From the NCBI GenBank assembly GCA_016125215.1, contig WGMF01000050.1, positions 1 to 43,607 on the forward strand: a DNA stretch of 43,607 bases, read 5' to 3'. Below are positions 40,896 to 43,607 of the stretch, piece after piece; the stretch's first letter is position 1, and every line of letters starts with the position of its first letter. The notes under the pieces are model-generated. The model made no database searches, was not told the DNA's origin, and saw only the letters and a list, made by a program, of their open reading frames with translations. A program made the translations under genes and the position numbers. The DNA comes from Phycisphaera sp. Its GTDB lineage: Bacteria > Planctomycetota > Phycisphaerae > Phycisphaerales > Phycisphaeraceae.

Positions 40896-41630
40896 ATGGC
40901 CGACAAACCCTACACCAACCTCAAAAACACCGACCTGCTCACCGTCACCGGTCTGCACAAGCACTACCGCACCGGCGGGCAGGACCTGCACGTCATGCGC
41001 GGCGTCGACATGACCGTCAAGCAAGGCGAGTGGTTAGCGATCCTCGGCGCGTCGGGGTCGGGCAAGAGCACACTGTTGCACCTCGTCGGCGGGCTTGATC
41101 GTCCCGACGGCGGCACGGTCCTCTTCAAGGGCCAGGATGTCTACGACTCGGGCGTGTTGGACCGCAACGTCTACCGTTGCAACACCGTCGGCTTCGTCTT
41201 TCAGTTCTACCACCTGCTGCCCGAGTTCACCGCGCTGGAGAACGTGCTGGCTGCGGCGTTGGTGAGGCACGGTGTGTTTTCATGGCTCGGTCAGAAGCGT
41301 CAGGCCAAAGCGCGGGCGCAATCGCTGCTCGAACAGGTCGGCCTCAAGGACCGCACGACCCACAAGCCCAGCAAGCTCTCCGGCGGGGAACGCCAGCGCG
41401 TCGCCATCGCCCGCGCCCTGATGAACGAGCCCACGCTCCTATTGGCTGACGAACCGACGGGCAACCTCGACGCCGAGACCGGGGCGCAACTGCTCAAACT
41501 CTTCACCGACCTGCACAAAGCCGGCCAGACCATCGTCATGGTCACACACGACCTGCGTGTGGCTGACACCGCCGACCGCGTGGTCAGACTCGAGCGTGGC
41601 AAGGTCGATCAGGCCGGTGTGCGCACCTGA
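40896..41630 (+). CDS. LolD/MacB-type ABC transporter ATP-binding protein
   Basis: This ATPase of 244 residues belongs to the LolD/MacB/FtsE branch, whose members power lipoprotein release or act as mechanotransmitters in the inner membrane. Walker A is GASGSGKST, the Q-loop is VGFVFQFYHLLPEFTALENV, the signature LSGGERQRVAIARAL, Walker B LLLADEPTGNLD, and the switch VMVTHDLRVADTADR. The FQFYHLLPEFTALENV and EPTGNLD stretches are typical of LolD. The partner permease (LolC/E-like) is not in the window: rplU follows 411 bp later and the MotA-like gene is divergent. So the exact partner and cargo are open. Confidence 0.88.
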   Translation: MADKPYTNLKNTDLLTVTGLHKHYRTGGQDLHVMRGVDMTVKQGEWLAILGASGSGKSTLLHLVGGLDRPDGGTVLFKGQDVYDSGVLDRNVYRCNTVGFVFQFYHLLPEFTALENVLAAALVRHGVFSWLGQKRQAKARAQSLLEQVGLKDRTTHKPSKLSGGERQRVAIARALMNEPTLLLADEPTGNLDAETGAQLLKLFTDLHKAGQTIVMVTHDLRVADTADRVVRLERGKVDQAGVRT

Positions 41631-41667
41631 TGGGGTCGTTCGCCGTGGGTCATCGGGAGCGGGGAAG

Positions 41668-41906
41668 GAACCGCAGATGACGCAGATGACACAGATTGGA
41701 GACAGGAGTTAGGGGTTAGGAGTTAAGAGGTTGCTTTCATTTAGCCCGGTCGCTTGCGACCGATGGGCTAACAATCAACCGGGATCATCAATCCTCAGGG
41801 TTCCTCTACTCTGGCATCATCCATCATCCATTCCTCCTCCCCCCTCTGTGTTCTCATCGGTGAATCCCGCCATTATCTGCGTCATCTGCGGAATCTGCGG
41901 TTTCTG
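41668..41906. repeat. Paired inverted CGCAGAT arrays
   Basis: The left arm, GAACCGCAGATGACGCAG... (41668-41699), and the right arm, ATTATCTGCGTCATCTGCGG... (41872-41906), are imperfect inverted copies about 170 bp apart. This is the fourth such pair in the window. Between them lies the TTAGCCC palindrome. Confidence 0.7.
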
Positions 41907-41978
41907 TCTCGGCGGAACCGGTTATTCCGTGACGCTCGACCCCACCCGGCGTGTGCGGGGGAGGTCGGCGCAAGGCGT

Positions 41979-42007
41979 TTGCGGGGCGGTCGGGGGGGTG
42001 GTAAGAT
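41979..42007 (+). promoter_or_regulatory. Putative rplU promoter
   Basis: TTGCGG (41979-41984) and TAAGAT (42002-42007), with an optimal 17-bp spacer, fit a sigma70-type promoter 34 bp before the start codon. The spacer is unusually G-rich (CGGGGGGGTGG). Confidence 0.6.
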
Positions 42008-42041
42008 ACTTGGCTCGAATCAACCCCCCACGAGGTGGCCC

Positions 42042-42359
42042 ATGTACGCGATCATCGAAGACAGCGGCACGCAGATCAAGGTTTCCGAGGGCGATGTGGT
42101 GAACGTCGCCATCCGCGAGTTACCCGCCGACGTGGCGACGCTGACCTTCGACAAGGTCCTGGCTGTCTCCAAGGCCGAGGGCGAGCTTTCGGTCGGTCAT
42201 CCGCACGTCTCGGGTGCCAAGGTGACGGCGGATATCCTCTCTCGTGAGCGTGGCCCGAAGGTGCGCATCTTCAAGTTTGCCCGCCGCAAGAACTACCGCC
42301 GAAAGAAGGGCCACCGCCAGGACCTGATGCGCGTCAAGATCACGTCCATCCAGGGCTGA
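42042..42359 (+). CDS. rplU: 50S ribosomal protein L21
   Basis: L21 binds 23S rRNA and helps assemble the large subunit. It has 105 residues from ATG 42042 (GAGGTGG 3 nt upstream), matching the E. coli length of 103. It starts MYAIIEDSGTQIKVSEGD and contains the typical tail KVRIFKFARRKNYRRKKGHRQ, followed by TSIQG. Usually rpmA (L27) follows rplU; here the next gene is on the opposite strand, so rplU stands alone behind its own promoter. Codon use and composition look native. Confidence 0.95.
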   Translation: MYAIIEDSGTQIKVSEGDVVNVAIRELPADVATLTFDKVLAVSKAEGELSVGHPHVSGAKVTADILSRERGPKVRIFKFARRKNYRRKKGHRQDLMRVKITSIQG

Positions 42360-42394
42360 CCGGACGGGCAACGCCCAGTTTGTGACCATGTTGT

Positions 42395-43464
42395 TCAGGC
42401 CGCCAGTGACGTGGCGACTTCGAGGCTGTATCTGTCGACGATCAGCGGGTTGAACTGCGTGCCCCTGCAGCGGTCGAGTTCGCGCACCACCTGTGCGGGG
42501 GACATGGCCTTGCCGTCGAAGTTCTCGCGGAGGTCGGGTTCGATCACGAAGAAGCGAGGCAGACCGCCCGCGCGGTTGGCCGTTGGGGGCATGGAGGCTT
42601 CGGACTTTTTTCCAGGCTCCTTGCGCATACCGTTGAACCATATGTCCGTACCATCGCCGCCCCTGACATGCGAGCGGCCACCGACAAGGAAGCGGTAGGC
42701 GTGGTCGTCTTTCATGGCAGGCAAGTCGATGACGCAGCGCATGAGCAGAACTTCTTTATCCCAAAATGTATTGGGAGGATTGCCGCAACCGCAGAAGTGA
42801 TGCTCACCGATGCAGTTGCCGATCGGCGCGAGCTTGCCGTTGTGATGGGCGAAGGGAGCAAAACCCGTCTTCCAGCCCGCGCCCTTGGCGTCGAAACCGG
42901 GCGTCATCCACTGCTGGGCACCCTCGGGCAGCGTGACGGGGCGGTAACGCAAGCCTTGCTCCCACAGCTTTTCCTCGGGCGGGTCAAACGTGAGGTAATC
43001 CCACTCGATCTTGTCGCGGGCCGGTCCCCAGGGTTGCCAGTTGTAGTCCGTGACGCCGATCTTCTGGTAGAGATCGACCAGGCCATCCACGTAACGGTTG
43101 GTGGTCTTGGTTTGCAAGGCCGAGTTGATCCATCGGAGGTTCTCCCCCACGTATTGCCAGATCACCTTGTCGCGCATCACCGGCTCAAAGACCTCCTTGA
43201 GCTTGGGCCCGAACTTCTCCGGGTCTTTGCGCATGTACAGGTCGAGGTGCGGCAGCGGCTCATCGGGGAAGCGCTGCTTGGACGCTTCGTAAAGGACGTC
43301 CGCACCCCCGGGCACCTCAGCCAGGAAGCCAGCAAGGCCGTTGAGCACGTAGTCCACGCCGTTCTGCATGTCACGGTTGCCGGGCGTGTCGAAGGTCCTG
43401 GGGAACTCGGCGTAGGCCTGCCCGAGCGTCTGCACGGCATACATCTGCACCTCGGGGCTTGCGC
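42395..43464 (-). pseudogene. 3' part of a gene cut by an IS630 element (HEAT-like/beta-sandwich protein)
   Basis: About 356 C-terminal codons remain. The frame runs out of the IS630 end at 43465-43466 with no start of its own that makes sense, so the 5' part is beyond the insertion. The first 110 residues look helical and repeat-like (VQMYAVQTLGQAYAEFP, VDYVLNGLAGFLAEV). The second half has an extended beta-rich region (WMTPGFDAKGAGWKTGFAPF, YRFLVGGRSHVRGGDGTDIWFNG) similar to galactose-binding-like sandwich domains. It recalls planctomycete DUF6288-type proteins, but I am not sure. Export cannot be judged because the N-terminus is missing. Confidence 0.65.
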
Positions 43465-43466
43465 TA

Positions 43467-43607
43467 TTACTAATCGGAGCATGATATAGTGAACATTCGG
43501 GGTATGGGTTTCGTAGAAGGGGGATGAAGCGATACGATGCACGGATGCTGACGGCCCAGGCCAAGGAACAATTGCGGCTGCGTGTGGCACATGCGGTCGT
43601 CGAGGAA
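43467..43607 (+). mobile_element. 5' end of an IS630-family insertion sequence
   Basis: The element begins at a TA (43465-43466) with TTACTAATCGGAGCATG, resembling the inverted end of the copy at the left edge. A transposase start follows at 43524, after GGGGG. The element runs off the window. It faces the same way as the copy at 1-137 and interrupts the gene at 42395. Confidence 0.75.
43524..43607 (+). CDS. IS630-family transposase, N-terminal fragment
   Basis: The 28 residues start MKRYDARMLTAQAKEQLRLR, then VAHAVVEE. This matches the usual beginning of IS630 transposases (a short basic lead, then EQLR.RAV.AV.EG), which opens the helix-turn-helix DNA-binding domain. ATG 43524 follows AAGGGGG 3 nt upstream. 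The rest lies outside the window. It could be the same kind of copy as the left-edge fragment; the two pieces do not overlap in sequence, so identity cannot be tested here. Confidence 0.7.
   Translation, partial: MKRYDARMLTAQAKEQLRLRVAHAVVEE

Larger units (their letters stand above)
41631..42041. other. Repeat-rich gap before rplU
   Basis: These 411 bp hold inverted CGCAGAT arrays (41668-41699 and 41872-41906), a GGAGTTAGGGGTTAGGAGTTA repeat near 41704, and a palindrome TTAGCCC / GGGCTAA around GGTCG / CGACC at 41740-41771. They also hold an inverted copy of the GATGGATGATGG repeat (41806-41845) and the rplU promoter. No gene is seen. Confidence 0.65.

Overview
The window looks like chromosomal DNA from a high-GC planctomycete, most likely of the Phycisphaerae/Phycisphaerales type. 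I infer this from gene content, not from a marker gene: a secreted prenyltransferase-repeat plus DUF4159 protein, an FTLVEL prepilin of the planctomycete H-X9-DG type, a membrane protein ending in a CPECGYNL zinc ribbon, an arylsulfatase, a PhyH dioxygenase, and many short dispersed intergenic repeats. Genes are dense, both strands are used, and most starts have an AGGAG-like ribosome binding site.

Layout. 1-137 is the tail of an IS630-family element. 167-2649 (-) holds a coupled pair, a HEAT-repeat protein and a small membrane protein. 2931-3494 (+) is an unknown protein followed by a clear terminator. 3717-7305 (-) holds a prepilin-like protein, a secreted TPR protein and greA. 7542-9923 (+) is the DUF4159 protein. 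9986-11942 (-) holds a small CPNC membrane protein, a PDZ protein and a secreted unknown. 12448-13635 (+) is an MFS transporter and 13702-14643 (-) a PhyH dioxygenase. 14973-18183 (+) is a tight operon of a methyltransferase, an OpuCA-like ATPase and a fused permease/substrate-binding protein, preceded by a promoter and an early terminator. 18304-22238 (+) holds a secreted Met-rich protein and sppA. 22246-25976 (-) holds DUF2442, a DUF4160 gene broken by a 144-bp MITE, nuoD and a sulfatase. 26085-28345 (+) holds recN and a zinc-ribbon membrane protein. 28397-29205 is a REP/RAYT module. 29274-32309 (-) holds hpf, htrA and panB. 32567-36954 (-) holds a Rieske protein and two ABC half-transporters. 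37160-38221 (+) is a class I aldolase, followed at 38267-38953 by a second, decayed REP/RAYT module. 39172-42359 holds a CBS protein, a MotA/ExbB-like protein (-), a LolD-like ATPase and rplU. 42395-43464 (-) is a gene cut by a second IS630 copy, whose 5' end runs off the window.

How the genes fit together. Most are core functions: transcription (greA), translation (rplU, hpf), respiration (nuoD), coenzyme A synthesis (panB), glycolysis (fba), repair (recN) and envelope proteolysis (sppA, htrA). They are mixed with secreted planctomycete-specific proteins. The two ABC half-transporters carry complementary degenerate motifs and probably form one asymmetric heterodimeric exporter. The methyltransferase/ABC operon looks like one physiological unit under leader control.

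The most unusual layer is repetitive DNA. There are two RAYT transposase modules, each flanked by its own inverted palindromes; one palindrome family has covarying stems. There is a MITE with a TTA target duplication, four loci with paired inverted arrays built on CGCAGAT, and an over-represented CTTCCGGGG word. Both window ends lie inside IS630 copies in the same orientation, which suggests a contig bounded by a repeated element.
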